Assembly (NCBI RefSeq): GCF_001424345.1 | Contig: NZ_LMPF01000002.1 | Coordinates: forward strand, 62,001 to 126,000 | Length of the DNA stretch: 64,000 bases | Direction of reading: 5' to 3' | Origin: Burkholderia sp. Leaf177 | GTDB lineage: Bacteria; Pseudomonadota; Gammaproteobacteria; Burkholderiales; Burkholderiaceae | In this document: positions 63,702 to 64,000 of the stretch, one piece after another | Numbering within the stretch: position 1 is the first letter of the stretch | How the letters are laid out: every line of letters starts with the position of its first letter | Notes under the pieces: model-generated | What the model saw: the letters and a program-made list of their open reading frames with translations, nothing else | The model's database searches: none | Told to the model about the DNA's origin: nothing | Position numbers and translations under genes: made by a program

Positions 63702-64000
63702 TTATCGAAGGGACTCGATTTCCAGCTGCGAAACGCTCCGAGGTTCATGCTTTGCAGAGTGATCCGCCTGATGAACCGCCAGCGTTTGCCGGCGCACGAT
63801 CCTGTCGAATCCCGCAAGCACGCGTGCGCAAGTCAGTGTCTCGCGCCACCATTTATTCTTGAGGAACGCGCTCGGCACCCATTGCCACGGCAACACCACT
63901 TCGACATTGCCCCACGCAGGCCGCCATTTCTCCGATACATTCCTGCGCCGAAACACACTCACCGAAGGAATGCCGAGATTCGACGCAAGATGCCCGATGC
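63702..64000 (-). CDS. GT9/heptosyltransferase-like glycosyltransferase (3' part; 5' end outside window)
   Basis: The frame is open to the window edge and ends at 63702. The visible ~98 residues begin IGHLASNLGIPSVSVFRRRNVSEKWRPAWG, which matches the nucleotide-sugar-binding end of GT9 enzymes (in heptosyltransferases a DTGxxHLAxxLGxPxVxLFG motif). Likely a sugar transferase in LPS or surface glycan assembly. An internal GTG at 63962 is not needed as a start. Confidence 0.65.
   Translation of the reverse strand, partial: IGHLASNLGIPSVSVFRRRNVSEKWRPAWGNVEVVLPWQWVPSAFLKNKWWRETLTCARVLAGFDRIVRRQTLAVHQADHSAKHEPRSVSQLEIESLR

Overview
The window is a chromosomal segment of a beta-proteobacterium of the Burkholderiaceae, most like Paraburkholderia or Caballeronia. 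This rests on GC-rich coding DNA, close matches to Burkholderia-type proteins (AlaA, YbiT-type ABC-F, AhpC/AhpD, RisA/RisS-like OmpR/EnvZ), a complete arn (Ara4N) cluster, and the order tig-clpP-clpX-lon-hupB-tRNA-Val. I found no insertion sequence, prophage, CRISPR array or rRNA. Almost all of it reads as core chromosome.

Layout. 1-5.8 kb: end of a phosphate permease, an SDR protein, an NlpC/P60 lipoprotein with a repeated proline-rich tail, PhoH with a PIN domain, a possible structured RNA, and a Bcp peroxiredoxin. 5.9-13.4 kb: a leftward operon arnT-SMR-arnB-arnC-formyltransferase-decarboxylase-arnD for adding 4-amino-4-deoxy-L-arabinose to lipid A; the two ArnA activities are on separate genes. 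13.7-21.7 kb: an Mth938-fold protein, alaA-hom-thrC, an ABC-F ATPase and nitronate monooxygenase. 21.7-25 kb: a DUF1289 protein, outer-membrane phospholipase A and an Nramp metal transporter. 25.4-29.7 kb: a putrescine/polyamine ABC transporter (potFGHI). 29.7-32.3 kb: a threonine/serine dehydratase, a MNT-type nucleotidyltransferase whose HEPN partner is cut to 16 codons, and argE. 32.3-37.2 kb: mfd, with divergent ispD-ispF. 37.2-40.9 kb: ahpC-ahpD and an EnvZ/OmpR pair.

41.1-47.3 kb is the least ordinary part. It has a secreted protein and a DUF1501 protein joined by a 17-codon micro-ORF that overlaps both, a squalene/phytoene synthase, two transglutaminase-like proteins (one preceded by a coupled 31-codon ORF), an ECF sigma factor, an extra clpP and tRNA-Leu. 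47.5-53 kb: DUF2946 protein, TonB-dependent receptor and PepSY membrane protein (probably copper or iron), then glycerate kinase. 53.5-60.6 kb: the proteostasis block tig-clpP-clpX-lon-hupB with tRNA-Val. 60.6-64 kb: an alpha/beta hydrolase divergent from a LysR regulator, a zinc-ribbon membrane protein and the end of a GT9-like glycosyltransferase.

Regulation visible in the sequence includes a sigma70 promoter with an adjacent perfect palindrome at ahpC, a tandem OmpR-like box over the ompR promoter, a sigma32-like promoter before lon, a consensus promoter plus palindromic leader before hupB, and many intrinsic terminators. I saw no clear new defence or mobile system. The best leads are the short coupled ORFs and remnants at 30.8, 41.6 and 45.4 kb, the possible RNA at 5.1-5.25 kb, and active-site losses in the SDR and one transglutaminase.
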